This document shows, piece by piece, positions 33,886 through 46,600 of a stretch of 64,000 nucleotides of DNA. This stretch comes from Dendrocalamus latiflorus (Eukaryota > Streptophyta > Magnoliopsida > Poales > Poaceae): positions 2,714,056 through 2,778,055 of the forward strand of contig CM029620.1 in assembly GCA_017311315.1 (NCBI GenBank), in the 5' to 3' direction. How positions within the stretch are numbered: position 1 is the first letter of the stretch; each line of letters opens with the position of its first letter. The notes beneath the pieces are model-generated. The model was not told where the DNA came from. It did no database searches and was given only the letters and a program-made list of their open reading frames with translations. A program made the translations under genes and the position numbers.

Positions 33886-36800
33886 TGTCGGGACCCTGGA
33901 TTTCCGAACCCGGACCCTCTGTGTATTACTACACTAGTCCCAGATCAAAGCTAGTGCACACAGTTAAACAGAAATTATTACATTACCAGCATCGTGTTAT
34001 TACAATAATTGAGAGTACTGACCGAAAGGTCTCATTATGACAATTGAGGTTTCAAGACCTCGCACACATGAAATAAAGCGGAAGCAAAAGATAAACTCGA
34101 TGAAGACCCATCAACAAGCCACAGGCAATTGACTGGGGAAGTGTGACCTAGAACTCCGAGAATCCTTCATCAAATCCACCAGCGAAGTAGTCGAAGTCAC
34201 CTTCTTGAGCTTCGTATTCCTCTGGTTATTATTTTTGTGTGTAGCATGTGAGTACATAAAGTACTCCGCAAGTCTTGGGAAAAATGCAATAGATGCAAGG
34301 CTTTAACAAAGGAAGGCTATATGGTTCTTTTGCACAAAGCAATGTTTTAATTTCAATTACTACTAATTATTTTCGAAGGCATCAATTTAATAAAATAAAT
34401 GTTTAACAGAACTATCTTTAACTCTATAGTGGAGGTTCCATCTACCAACACTAGTTAATCCAGTCTATCTGACCAAGTTAAAACTGTGGGTTCCATCCAC
34501 CCTCTCTGGCTCCAACTGCCAGGATACCCTTCCGAGGGTTCCCTCCACTCTCGGAATACAAAAACTTGGATTTTAAAACCAAAACCAGAAATCTACCATG
34601 TGAATGCATTCCTTGCCCGCCCTTGACCGTGGGCACGGCTATTCGAATAGTTTGACACTCTGCAGAGGTTGTACAACTTTACCCCCAAGAGATAAATTAT
34701 CTTAACAGTCACCACGCTTCCTTTGGCATGAGATACATATAAATTATCACAAAGCCTTTACTTCACTCTAGACTAGCTAGACACCACCCGCAGAGGTTTC
34801 ACCGCAGAAGGGTTAAATCTGCCCAATCCGAAGCCCCCTCTTGCGACATATGAGTACAGTAAATCCGTGTCCCTCACTGTGAATAACCAGTATATCCCTG
34901 GCACCCACTTTCCACTGGTGGCACCTAATCTAGACTATCATGAGTTAATCAGCTAGGTCATACCCATATAGACTTAGGGTTGTACGGTAGTGCTCAGTCT
35001 GGACAAACACAACCGTCGGTCCTTAGTTGACTAGGGTGGAACATACACTTTACAAGATCTCGTGTTTGCCACACCAACCCAAACCAACCATTCACCCTAA
35101 TCTAAACCAATTTCCACATTTTATTTTATTTTAAAAGATCAGTGGCAACTCCAATCACCACTAGACTTATAAACACAAGGTTATTACAACAAATCATGAT
35201 TTCCCATTTTCAAGATTTCAAAAGTATTAAATAGCATGACTAAGCATTATACTACCATTCTATTATTCTATTATTCACAAATGATTAAAATACTCTCATT
35301 ACTGAGACAAAGGAAATTCTAGGGTAACAAGGGTACATGGCATTCAACTCAATTGAGGGCATAACAAAGTGGGATTAACTAATACCTTAAGATTTGAACT
35401 AAAGTTTTATGTAAATAGCAATGCACATAATTTAAAATAATTAAAACATTTCCAAAATCATAGGTTCAAGATGATCAAAGGAGACTTGCCTTCTTGCACG
35501 CTCTCTGGGTCTTCCTGTTGCTGGGTGGAGAGATCGTCGACAACGTTGGATTCTACGCGCGAAAAGACAGAGCAACAAAACAAATAAATACAAATAAAAT
35601 CAAATAAAATCCAAATATTTAAAAGGAGGCCATATTTGGATAGATTATGATTTTAGATGAATTTAGAAATTTGAATGGCTGAATTTGAAGTTAAAATGAG
35701 AAAGTTATGCTCATTTGAATATCTCAGATTGAATAAATCCAGAAATTCCCAAATTTCTGACAGGTGGTGCCCACTGGCAGGATTAAATTTTTAATCTTTA
35801 TTTTATTGCTTTATTTTGAGTCTATGACCGGTGGGACCACTGGACAGTGAGCCCTCTGGCCCTGCCTCTGACATGTGGGACCCCTCTGGGCTCCGGGCCC
35901 AGATATCAGTGAGGAGCGCAGACGGGTGGGGCCCAGACGACAGTGGCCAGCGTGGTCTGGCTGCCGCTGACTGGTGGGGCCCATCTGTCAGTGCGGAAAA
36001 ATAAGGAAAAGGCTCAACCTTAGCGTGTGGAGCCGAGGGCTCGAACGCGTGCCGAGGGAGCCAAGGGGGAGAAGGGAGAGCGGTGATAACCAGTCGGGCG
36101 GGGAGGCTTTGGCTACCCATAAAGGGTAGGTAATTCCCTTGAGGTACCTGCTGGAAGGGGGCCGGGCAGCAGTGCACGGAGGCAGGTTGTCGGCGGCGAG
36201 GGGTGGTCGGTGAGGTTCGGGGGAGTTCAAAAACGGGGTCCTGGCGCGAAGTAGAAAACGACGGCGGGGTCGACGGGGTTTCGTGAAGAGCGGAGACGGC
36301 CGACGACGAGGTAGGGCGACGGCTCAGCACGGGTCCTCTGGTGCGACGGTGGTCCAGCGGCCGGGAGAGGTGGCCGAGGTGTCGGGGAGGTTCGCACGGC
36401 CACGGGGGTGCTCGGAGTGGCGGTGGCGGGCTCCGGGGATGCCCGAGGCGTCGGCAATTGCTCGCCGGAGTGTGGCGGAGCTTGGAGAGGGAGGTGGCTC
36501 GGTGCCAAGGTGCTACGGGGCTCGGGAAGGGAGGTGGAGCGCGTCGGAGTGCTGGGCGGAGGGAGGTGAGGCCGAGGGGGGCTTTTATAGGGCGGAGTAG
36601 GGGACACGAGCGCGCGATTGCTCACCGGAGATGGCGGCCGGGAAAAGGAAGTTAAGGGGAGAGACGGGAAAGGGGAGGCGAGAAAGGAAAGGGGGGCGGC
36701 ATTAGTGGGATTCGGTCGCGCGGGTTTTCAAATCGGAAGGAGCCGAGAAAGGAAGGAGTGGATCCGCGGGGGAAACGGTCACCGGCGTAAGAAAGGAAAG

Positions 36801-37521
36801 GGGAGGAGAGAAAGGAAGGCGGCGCTCCGCGGGGAAGACGACGGCCTGACAGGCGGGGCCCGGGTGGCAGCGGGAGCGGGGCGCGGGCGACTGACGGGCG
36901 GGGCCCGTAGGTCAGAGAGGAGAGGAGCAGGGTGCGGACGGTGCGGATTGCAGCCACGTGGTCCGGAGGAGGATCGGGCGGCGGGTGAGGTTTAAGTGGG
37001 AGGGAACGGCCGGATGGACCGCGCGGGCGGCGTGGCGTGCATCGTGCCGGCCAGGTGTCGGCCCGAGGGGAGAGGAAGGCGGGGTGGCTGACGGGCCGGG
37101 CCCGCGAGGCAGCGAGGGAGAGGGAAGGTGCGGCCTGGATGGGCCAAGCGGCGACGTGGGCAGATCTGGGCCGTCCACGCGTCGGCCGGAGGGTGAGGAA
37201 GGTGTTTTTAATTTTAGAATTTGATTTTGATTTTCAGAAAAGGCTAGGAAATTATTTAGGCCTCAGAAAAGTACGAAAATACCTCCAAACATTCCAGAAA
37301 AATTCACAGAAGCTCCTGGACATGTTTTGGACTAAATAAAATTATTTCCAACTAATGTTGGTATTTAATTTTTATAATTTAAAATACTTTTTAATTTGCA
37401 AAAATAGGTTTTAAATTGCAAAAAATCCAGAAAATCAGATAAAAGCCAAATAAAATCCAATTACTTTAAATTAATTAATTTAAATTAAATTTTTCCAGAA
37501 AGCAGACTTTGGGATGTTGCA
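33886..37521 (-). repeat. 5' LTR of G2
   Basis: 3636 bp. On the plus strand it starts TGTCGGGACCCTGG and ends GGGATGTTGCA (the outer end mutated from TTACA). A TATA box (minus) is at 36583-36589 and the twin-palindrome block at 34611-34690. It retains 270 bp (35378-35647) missing from the 3' LTR. GC-rich frames at 36200-37200 are not genes. Confidence 0.92.
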
Positions 37522-38650
37522 GTAGGGGACGGAGCGCTCGCGCGTCTACCTCGACTTGGGCGCCAGCTCCGCTGCCACCACTTCGAAGGGTAGGGGACGG
37601 AGCGCTCGCACCTTTACTTCGACTAAGGCGTTAGCTCCGCTGCCACTGCTTTGAAGGGTATGGGACAGAGCGCTCGCGCGTCTACCTTGACTAGGGCACT
37701 AGCTCCGCTGCCACCACTTCGAAGGTAGGGGACGGAGTGCTCACGCCACTACCTCGACTAGGGCACCAGCTCCGCTGCCACCACTTCGAAGGGTAGGGGA
37801 CGAAGCGCTCGCGCGTCTACCTCGACTAGGGCGCCAACTCCGCTGCCACCACTTCGAAGGGTAGGGAATGGAGTGCTCGCGTCTTTACTTCGACTAAGGC
37901 GCTAGCTTCGCTGCCACAACTTCGAAGGCTGGGGGACGGAGCGCTCGCACGTCTACCTCGACTAGGGCGCCAGCTCCGCTGCCACCACTTCGAAGGGTAG
38001 GGGACGGAGCGCTCGCACCTTTACTTCGACTAAGGCGCCAGCTGCGCTGCCACCACTCCGAAGGGTAGGGGACGGAGCGCTCGTGCCTTTATTTCAACTA
38101 AGGCGCCAGCTCCGCTGCCACCACTCGAAGGGTAGGGGACGGAGCGTTCGCACGTCTACGTCGACTAGGGCGCCAGCTCCGATGCCACCACTTCGAAGGG
38201 TAGGGGACGGAGCACTCGCGCGTCTACCTCGACTAGGGCGCCAGCTTCGTTGGCACCACTTCGAAGGGTAGGGGACAGAGCGCTCGCGCCTTTACTTCGA
38301 CTAAGGCGCCAGCTCCACTGCCACCACTTCGAAGGGTAGGGGACAGAGCGCTCGCGCCTTTATTTCGACTAAGGCGCCAGCTCCACTGCCACCACTTCAA
38401 AGGGTAGGGGACGGAGCTTTCGCGCGTCTACCTCGACTAGGGCGCCAGCTCCACTGCCACCACTTCGAAGGGTAGGGGACGGAGCGCTCGCGCCTCTACT
38501 TCGACTAAGGCGCCAGCTCCGCTGCCACCACTTCGAAGGGTAGGGGACGGAGCGCTCGCGCGTCTACCTCGAACTAAGGCACCAGCTCCGCTGATCCCAC
38601 TTCGAAGGGGTAAGGGACGGAATGCTTGTGCGGCTACTTCAACTACGCGT
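37522..38650 (+). repeat. 68-bp array of T1, right part
   Basis: About sixteen copies of the unit TAGGGGACGGAGCGCTCGCG ... CTCGACTAGGGCGCCAGCTC ... CACTTCGAAGGG. Copies at 37523, 37591 and 37659 are 68 bp apart; some are 67. G2 inserted at the GTAGG of one unit. Confidence 0.95.
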
Positions 38651-39125
38651 CCGTATCGACCACCCTACCCTCCCGAGGCGCAAATCGTCATGTACGGGCG
38701 AATGCAATAACCCTCCGAGTTCACCATGGGATAGCGTAGCCAGAGGGGCGGAGACGCACTTCGCAACTTCAACCAAGATTGTTCTTTGCATTCGTTAACG
38801 ATGCTTGCAAAGGGGAATTACAAAGGCGTACAAACACCTCCGGCGCACGAGGCCGCTACTCGACAGACTCATCCTTACCACGCATCCGTGCCGAGGCTCC
38901 GCTCGAAGACGCCCGACCCGCCCAAAAATCTAGTGCTTCCTCGGACCTTCGCCAGCGTCGAAGACGCCGTTGGGTCGCAAGGTCGGAAATTAGCAGCCGG
39001 CCCCGGCTGTGTAACTGCTCGCAACAAGGGGGCAAAGATCAGCACAGCGGCCAAGCAACTTCATACTTTATTCACAAAAGAAACAACATCGGTTACAACG
39101 CATGCCAACACGCGACAACCTGCCG
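38651..39125. other. Unique segment between the T1 array and antisense gene
   Basis: No repeat and no convincing gene. It lies downstream of the antisense gene's stop, so it may hold that gene's 3' untranslated region and terminator. Confidence 0.4.
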
Positions 39126-42100
39126 TCACACCTGTGGGTTCGCCGCGTCGTCCGGGGCCGTAGCGCCATCTTCGTCACGCCATGGGACCTCGTCCAGAAA
39201 CTGGCCAAGGTTTCCCTCGCCATGTAGGTTATTCCGTAGCTCGACCATGGCTGCGGCCTCCCCGCAGTACTCCCATATCCGCTCATGGAAGAACTTCACG
39301 GCGCGGTGAGCGGCGCGCACAACACCGGACATTACCCCGCCTCCGGCGGGCATCTCCAATCGAGGATCGGCCAGCCCGGCAACATGCTCACAGCCGCGGA
39401 GTCGCAGGAGCGCGCATAGCAGGCACAATGCCATGTTGGCGCAGTGGTTGCCAAAGGTCATCGCGGCACCACGTGCAACGTCGGCCGCATCTCCGATCCA
39501 CCGAAGCGATCGCGACAGGTCCTCGGGCCCGAAGGAGCGTGCCAGCACATCGGCGATAAGCCCCTTGAGGGTGTCTTCCAAGGCCAGCATAGCATCCCAA
39601 GCAGCTATCGAAGCGTTGCCCAAGGCTCGATCCCGCTCCGCTAGAGAGGCGGCAATCTCGCTGTTCTCCCTCTTCAACGCAGCGACTTGTTGCAGTAAGC
39701 CGTCCCGCTCCGCAGCAGCTTCTTGCCGCACCGCTTCGGCGGCTGACGCTCGCGCCACGGCGACGAGCTCCTCAGTGCACGTCTTCATCTCCGCGCACTC
39801 CGCTTCCAGGCGGCGTATACGAGCGTCCTGGGCAGAGCGCGCCCCTGTAGCTCCCTGCAGCTCCCCTTCGGCGGCCTGCAGCCTACTTCGTAGCACTCCT
39901 TGCTCTCGAGCGTGAGCAGCTTGCAGGGCCTGGGCCAACACGAGTGTCTACACGGCGAAGGGGTTAGCAAGCGCGAAACGGTCGCAAGTGGTCCAACGGA
40001 CAGACGCTTACCCTCACTCCCGACACTTCCAATGCGTTCCCAAGGCGCCCTGACCCATAGGTCTGCAACGCCTGCTGGCCGATGCTGGCGGCCGTGTCGT
40101 CCGCAATCCCGTGCCATGCCCTCAGCGCATCTGATGGAGGGACGAAGTCTGCCGGGCTCGGGCGCGCGACATCTGTGTCACCAGCGCCAGGACCCCCACG
40201 CTCAAGGGATGGATCCTCCTCCGGGATAAGTGCCGCTGCAAGAGGAAGTACACGTTTGTCACGAGGCGCGGAAAAATTGTGCTAAAGGGATGTCGTCCTA
40301 GCCTACCCTCGGTGGCAAAAGGGGGACTTCGCGGGGACGCCTCCCTAGCCCCGGGCGGGGCCGCAACGACTTCGGCCCCAACGGACGGCGTTGACTTGCG
40401 GGGTTGGGGGACCTCCGAGTTGGGGCCTAGTGCCAACCGATCCTGCGCCACGGTCACTGCAGCCCGAGGGGCTGGGAGGGCGCGGGGTAGAGGAACTTCG
40501 GTGCTTGACGCGGAGTCCCACAAGCTCCCAACACCGGCCGCCACGACGAACCCTCGCGAAGTCCGCTGAAGCGGGGACCGCAGGCGTGGCTGCTTCGCCT
40601 GAGGGGAAGGCCCCACCTCGGTAACCGCTACAAAGGAGCCTCTGCGGCAACAATATTCGCCGAAGGGGTCTCCACAGCTACAACGACGACGGCCGGGGGC
40701 TTCGTGCCCACGACCTCCGCAGGGGGCACCTCCGCCTCGGCCGCCGCTGTTGGCGAAGATTGCACTCCACATACTCCCGCGGAGGGCAGCCCCGCCACGG
40801 CCGTGGCCGCAGACGAGGACTTCGCACCGGTGCCGCCAGCCAGCACCACCTCCGCCACGGCTACTGTCACGGGCGACGAGACCTCCCTCTCCCAGTAACC
40901 CGCGGCGCGCCCTCCGCCCCTGGCGCCTTCGCCCTCAGCGCCCGCGCCCTCCTCCAAGTCTGAGTCCGTGTACTTCGACGAATCCGACTCCGGGCTCGCC
41001 GCGCCGGCAGGAGCAGCGGCAATCGCCGTACAGGGCGTGGTCGCAGTGGTCCGGGTCCTCTTGCGGGATGACGCTTTCATCCTCGTGGCACCGTCGTCCT
41101 AATGTTGCGGGTCTGGAGGGGTGCGATCCGGCACGGGAAGCCCTAAGGCCTCACACACACAGTTTATCCGCCCCAATCCCGCCTCCGCAGTCGCAGTTGT
41201 GCGTTGCCCGTGCTCTCTGGCAGTGTATAGCCCAAGGAACACACGCGCTGTGCGCTGTGCGTCCTCCAGGCGAGTTCCTGTGTGGGGCAGAAAGCACAGT
41301 TACACACGATGCAATACGTACGAACGAAGGGGAGGGCACGATCGAGGCTTACGAAGACCAGTCGGCACGGGCAGCGAGCAAACGGACGGTTGAACATTGT
41401 CGTCCCGAAGTTCCCCGGCCGTGAAGCGCCAATCGCGGGCGAGCGGCGTCGCACCGTACATTATGTACTCCTCGGTGAGGTCGCGCATATTGAAGCGGGC
41501 GGTGACCCCCACAAGTCTTCGCGCCCTTCGCCTATCTTTCTGGTCAAGTGTTAGGCTGGGTGTGGTCTTGAATGCAATCGGCCTGCCCGTGCACTCAAGG
41601 CCGCTACCACTCGCCACACGGTGATAGAACCACTGCCTCGTCCAATTGGACTCCCATTTCCCTTGTGTCGAGTTCGCGGGGAAGAGCCTTCCGCACGATG
41701 CCCGCAGAATGAAGTTGACGCTGCCAAACTTCGACAGCGTCCCGTCCTTCCACTCCATCGGTTGGCACTGGGCTTCATGAAAATATGCGAACAATGAGGC
41801 GCTGGGCCAACATGCTCCCGAGCGAAGGGCCCAGCTGTACACGGCAAGGCGAGCCACCACGTTCGGAGTCAGTTGTGACAACTCCAGCTTGAAGGTCCGC
41901 AACACGTCCCCAACAATCGCTGCGGATGGTATGCGAAGTCCGGCTTTGAAGTAGGCGACGAAGACGATCACCTCCGACTTCTCAGGGCGTGGCTCCGTCT
42001 CATCATCAGCGGGCAGCTGCACCGCTTGGCGGTCCAATAGCCTCCCCTCGCGCAACAGTGATCGGATCGTGTCCTCCGTCACGAGCGTGTGGCCCAAGTC

Positions 42101-42231
42101 GCCGGAGTACGGACCTTCCCTCTTCTTCGCCTCCCACCACTTGTCTGCCGCCGCCGGATCGCGCTCCTCGAGCGCGTACTTCACCTCAAGCAGCGAGGAC
42201 CGCCGACGGATGGCGTAGCCACCCACCTGAG
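39126..42231 (-). pseudogene. Spliced antisense gene of T1 (gypsy-type PF04195-like plus coiled coil)
   Basis: On the minus strand, opposite to T1, four exons can be joined: 42231-41353, 41277-40307, 40235-40012 and 39947-39126. The introns are 75, 71 and 64 bp; all begin GTAAGC or GTAGGC and end CAG or TAG after pyrimidine tracts, and the codon phases fit at each junction. Exon 1 resembles the plant 'putative gypsy type transposon' domain (VAYFKAGLRIPSA, WKDGTLSKFGSVNF, WTRQWFYHRVASGSG). Exon 2 is acidic and Ala/Val-rich; exon 4 is a long coiled coil (LQAAHAREQGVLRSRLQAAE) ending NPQV and a stop. A TAG near 41101 and a frameshift near 40630 break exon 2. The 5' end is cut by C1. Function is unknown. 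Confidence 0.75.
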
Positions 42232-43675
42232 TGAACGAATGCGCGTAGGCTACGATAGCAGAAAATAAAAATTTCTACCGCGCACACCAGGACATCATGC
42301 TAAGGAGGGATCATAGATCGTTACCACTAGACGCGTAGCGCAGCGGAAGAAGAGTTGGAGAAGCCGATCCAACCATGCGCGTCGAGGTAGTAGTGGAAGT
42401 AGCCGATCGTCCCGAACAGATCGTCTCCTCCACGCGATCAACCACACCACGAGCAGATCCAATCTGTAGATTGTTGATGCCGATCAACGCCGCAACGAGC
42501 AGCGCCTCCACCGGTATCCACACGTCCGGGGCTGGAACGCCGATCGCGAGTGTACCAGCACTCGCGAGCGGCTAGGGTTTGGCTCGGGAGGTGGCGGCTA
42601 GGGTTTTGCTTGGGAGGAACAGAAGCGTACATCCCTCAGCCCCCCACCTCCAAATATATAGACCTCCTCACTTGGGCCTCGTGGACCGAGGCCCAATAGG
42701 AGTCTATCCGGATCTCTATCCGAATTGAGCCCACATCCGAATCACATTCGAATTAGTGTTCCAACCCGTTAAGTGTGCGACCCTGTAGGTTCACGTATAC
42801 TTGGTCGCGACCCAGAAACACCTTTCCGGTCGCCCTGTTAATAGCGTCCTCTAGCAAGACATATTAACCCCAAAGTATACGTAAAGATCATATCGGCTGA
42901 AGCTGTAATGTTCTCATGTACGAATCCCTTTGCCTCACGATATAGATTAAGCTCAAGGCGAGACCTGTGTCATCCTCTTAATAGCTCAATCACTCTCTCG
43001 ATTCTGTGATGGATTATAAACTTGTGATTGACTCCTCAATCACATTGGCATGGCCATGCACTTTCATAATCCATTACATCGAGGGGCCCAGAGATATCTC
43101 TCCCATAAGGAGGGGCAAATTCTATCTTGATCATTCACATCCCACTACATGTTTCATAGCAAACCCGAAGACTACTTTTATGACTACCCAGTTACGGAGT
43201 AGTGGTTAGTAGTCCCAAAATAGGCTACTACGCATGTTGGGAACCATGATGATCTCAAGTCTAAGGATTCTACATAAACACTACTTGAGACCAACTAATG
43301 ACACATGGAATCTCTGCAGTGTCTCATGGCAGGTCTATCCAACATATGTTCACTAACACATGCCCATATTATTGATTTGGTATCTCCATACCATGATCCA
43401 TGAGACATGATCATCAATCGATACATATGCTGATCTTTGAATCATATTTGTTCCTCATATGATATATGATCAGGGATCATTTAGAAATAGCAACATTTTG
43501 GCATTAAGAGTCTCATGAATAAGTCACATACTCATTGATCAATAATGATAATGTCTATTTCTACTCATTGATCAATAATGATAATGTCTATTTCAAGGAA
43601 CAAAGCAATGTATCATAAACATAGTGTGTGATATATTCAACATCTCCATGTTGCCTCTAGGGCATATCACCAACA
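42232..43675 (-). repeat. 3' LTR of C1
   Basis: 1444 bp. It carries a 33-bp tandem duplication (43530-43562 and 43563-43595) absent from the 5' LTR and the two solo LTRs, which accounts for its extra length. Its outer end (TGAACGAATGCGCG) differs at several bases from the 5' LTR end (TGAAGGAACGCGCG). Confidence 0.92.
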
Positions 43676-43688
43676 GTCTCCCACTTGC
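43676..43688 (-). promoter_or_regulatory. Polypurine tract of C1
   Basis: On the minus strand GCAAGTGGGAGAC directly precedes the 3' LTR start TGTTGGTG. Confidence 0.75.
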
Positions 43689-43695
43689 ACTAGAG

Positions 43696-46600
43696 TCAAC
43701 CATGTAGGTATCTAATACCCATTGCCCTAGTGTGAGCCTCATGCTTTGGCTGGGGAAGCGGCTTTGTCAACGGATCTGCAATGTTCAAATCCGTTTGTAC
43801 TTTGCATATCTTCACATCGCCTCTCTCTACAATCTCGCGGATGAGATGAAATCGCCGTAGAATGTGCTTGGACTTCTTGTGCGATCTAGGCTCCTTGGCT
43901 TGCGCAATGGCCCCACTATTGTCATAGTAGAGGTCCATTGGGCTGGAGGCACTAGCCACCACACCAAGCTCAGAAACAAATTTCTTGATCCAAACAGCCT
44001 CTTTAGCAGCTTCAGAAGCTGCTATGTACTCGGCTTCTGTTGTAGAATCAGCAACCGTCTCCTGCTTGGAACTCTTCCAGCTCACTGCACCGCCATTCAG
44101 GCAGAACACAAATCCAGATTGCGATCTAAAATCATCTTTGTCAGTTTGGAAGCTAGCATCGGTGTAACCATTTACAACGAGCTCTTCCTCACCCCCATAG
44201 ACGAGGAACACATCTTTAGTTCTTCTCAAGTACTTCAAGATGTTCTTTACGGCAATCCAGTGACTTTCACTTGGATCTGACTGGTATCTACTTGTAGCAC
44301 TTAAAGCATACGAGACATCTGGACGTGTACAAAGCATGGCATACATAATGGATCCCATAGCCGAAGCATATGGAATCGCATTCATTTTATCCCGCTCATC
44401 AGGTGTACTAGGACACTGACTCTTGCTAAGATTTATACCATGTGACATAGGTAGGAAGCCTTTCTTGGAATCCTGCATGTTGAACCTTTTCAACACCTTG
44501 TCAATGTACGTATCTTGGCTTAATCCAATTAGCCTTCTTGATCTATCCCTATAGATCTTGATGCCCAGAATATATGCCGCCTCTCCTAAGTCTTTCATAG
44601 AGAAACTATTTTTCAATGAAGACTTAACAGATTCGAGCATAGGAATGTCATTTCCGATCAGTAATATGTCATCCACATATAAGACCAGAAACACGAGTGC
44701 GCTCCCACTAGCCTTTTTGTAAACACAAGGTTCTTCTTCGTTCTTGATGAAACCAAACCCTTTGATTACTTCATCAAAACGAATGTTCCAACTCCGAGAT
44801 GCCTGCTTTAATCCATAAATGGATCTTTGCAGCAATCGCTAGAATGATCCGAATAGACTTTAGCATTGCGACGGGCGAAAAAGTTTCATCATAATCAACA
44901 CCTTGAATTTGTTTGAAACCTTTGGCCACCAATCGCGCTTTATAGATGTGAACATTTCCATCTATGTCTATCTTTTTCTTGAAAATCCATTTGCACTCAA
45001 TGGTTTTAACACCATCAGGTGGATCAACCAAGTTCCAAACTTGATTACTGTGCATGGATTCAATTTCGGATCTCATGGCTTCAAGCCATTTCTCAGAGTC
45101 TGGTCCGACCATCGCTTCTTCATAGGTCTTAGGCTCATCGTTGTCTAACAACAATATATCCCGTTGTTGAGTAGTCAAGAACATGTACCTCTCAGGTGCA
45201 CGATGAGACCTCTCTGACCTACGTGGCGCCGGTGTGTCCACAACAGGTTCTTCAATAGTTTGTTCATCCTGTTGTGGTTCTGTAGGAGCTGAAATGTTTT
45301 CAGGTGTTTCTCGAATTTTTCAAGTTGCACCGTGCTCCCACTATCCCTTCTTGAGAGAAACTCTTTCTCTAAGAAGACACCATGCCGGGCGACAAGCACT
45401 TTGCCTTCTCCTTGATTATAGAAGTAATATCCTTTTTTTCCTTAGGATACTCGATAAAGAAGCATTTATCAGATTTAGGAGTGAGCTTATCAGATTGTAA
45501 ACGTTTTACATAAGCCTCACATCCCCAAATCTTAAGAAAAGACAAGCTAGGACGTTGTCGTGTCCACATCTCATATGGTGCCTTTTCTACTGATTTTGAT
45601 GGAACCCTGTTTAGTGTGAAAGCGGCTGTTTCAAGAGCGTACCCCCAAAAGGACAACGGAAGATCAGTTTGGCTCATCATGGAGCGCACCATATCTAATA
45701 AGGTGCGATTTCTCCGTTCAGATACCCCATTCCATTGAGGTGTTCCTGGCGGAGTCAATTGTGGAACAATTCCACAATCCTTCAGATGATTGCCAAACTC
45801 ATGGCTCAAATACTCGCCTCCACGATCAGATCGTAGAAACTTGATTGTCTTGCCTAAATGATTTTGCACTTCATTTTGGAATTCTTTGAACTTTTCAAAG
45901 GATTCAGACTTATGCTTCATGAGGTAGATATACCCATATCTACTAAAGTCATCAGTAAAAGTTATGAAGTACTGAAAACCACCTCTGGCTGTTGAGCTCA
46001 TTGGTCCACATACATCAGAATGTACGAGTGCCAATAAGTCACTTGCCCGTTCACCTTGACCGGTGAAAGGTGCCTTTGTCATCTTGCCAAGTAAACAAGA
46101 TTCGCATGTCTCAAATGATTCAAAATCAAATGAGTGCAGAATACCATCTCTATGGAGCTTCTCCATGCGTTTCCCATTTATGTGACCTAAGCGACAGTGC
46201 CAAATAAACGTGGGATTCAAATCATTCGAACGTTGCCTCTTTGCATTAATGTTATAGACTGGTGACTCTTCAAGAGTAATAACATATAACCCATTCACCA
46301 ATGGAGTATGACAATAGAACATATCTTTGAAACAAAGAGAACAACCATTGTTCATAGATCTAAAGTCATAACCTTCTGCTTGCAAACATGAAGCAGAAAT
46401 AATGTTCTTGGAAAGAGATGGAACACAATAACAATTATTCAATTCCAAAACTAATCCTGAAGGTAAAGACAATGGCATGGTGCCAACAGCCACCGCAGCA
46501 ACTTTTGCTCCATTGCCAACGTGAAGATCCACTTCGCTCCTCCTCAAACTTCTACTTCTTCTTAGCCCCTGCAACGATTTGCAAATGTGAGCAACCGATC

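Larger units (their letters stand above)
18067..37521 (-). mobile_element. Complete but inactive chromovirus G2 (Tekay/Del type), gypsy
   Basis: Both LTRs are present, with perfect duplications GTAGG at 18062-18066 and 37522-37526. On the minus strand the order is 5' LTR, tRNA-iMet primer site, an extra upstream frame, gag, protease, reverse transcriptase, RNase H, integrase with a C-terminal chromodomain, a polypurine tract and the 3' LTR. T2 (23048-29656) is inserted between RNase H and integrase. The chromodomain and motif set place it in the Tekay/Del chromoviruses, with moderate certainty. At least six in-frame stops make it inactive. Confidence 0.92.
14129..42231 (+). mobile_element. 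Tat-like non-autonomous LTR element T1 (3' end missing)
   Basis: In order it holds a 247-bp 5' LTR, a primer site, gag, an aspartic protease remnant, three tandem arrays and a spliced gene on the opposite strand. The left flank is GTAAG (14124-14128). No reverse transcriptase, RNase H or integrase is seen. The layout of arrays followed by an antisense gene recalls, from general knowledge, Tat-lineage elements such as maize Grande. G2 (18067-37521) is inserted in its third array, so T1's own sequence is about 8.6 kb here. Its right end is cut at 42232 by Copia C1, and no 3' LTR or matching GTAAG follows C1. Confidence 0.75.
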
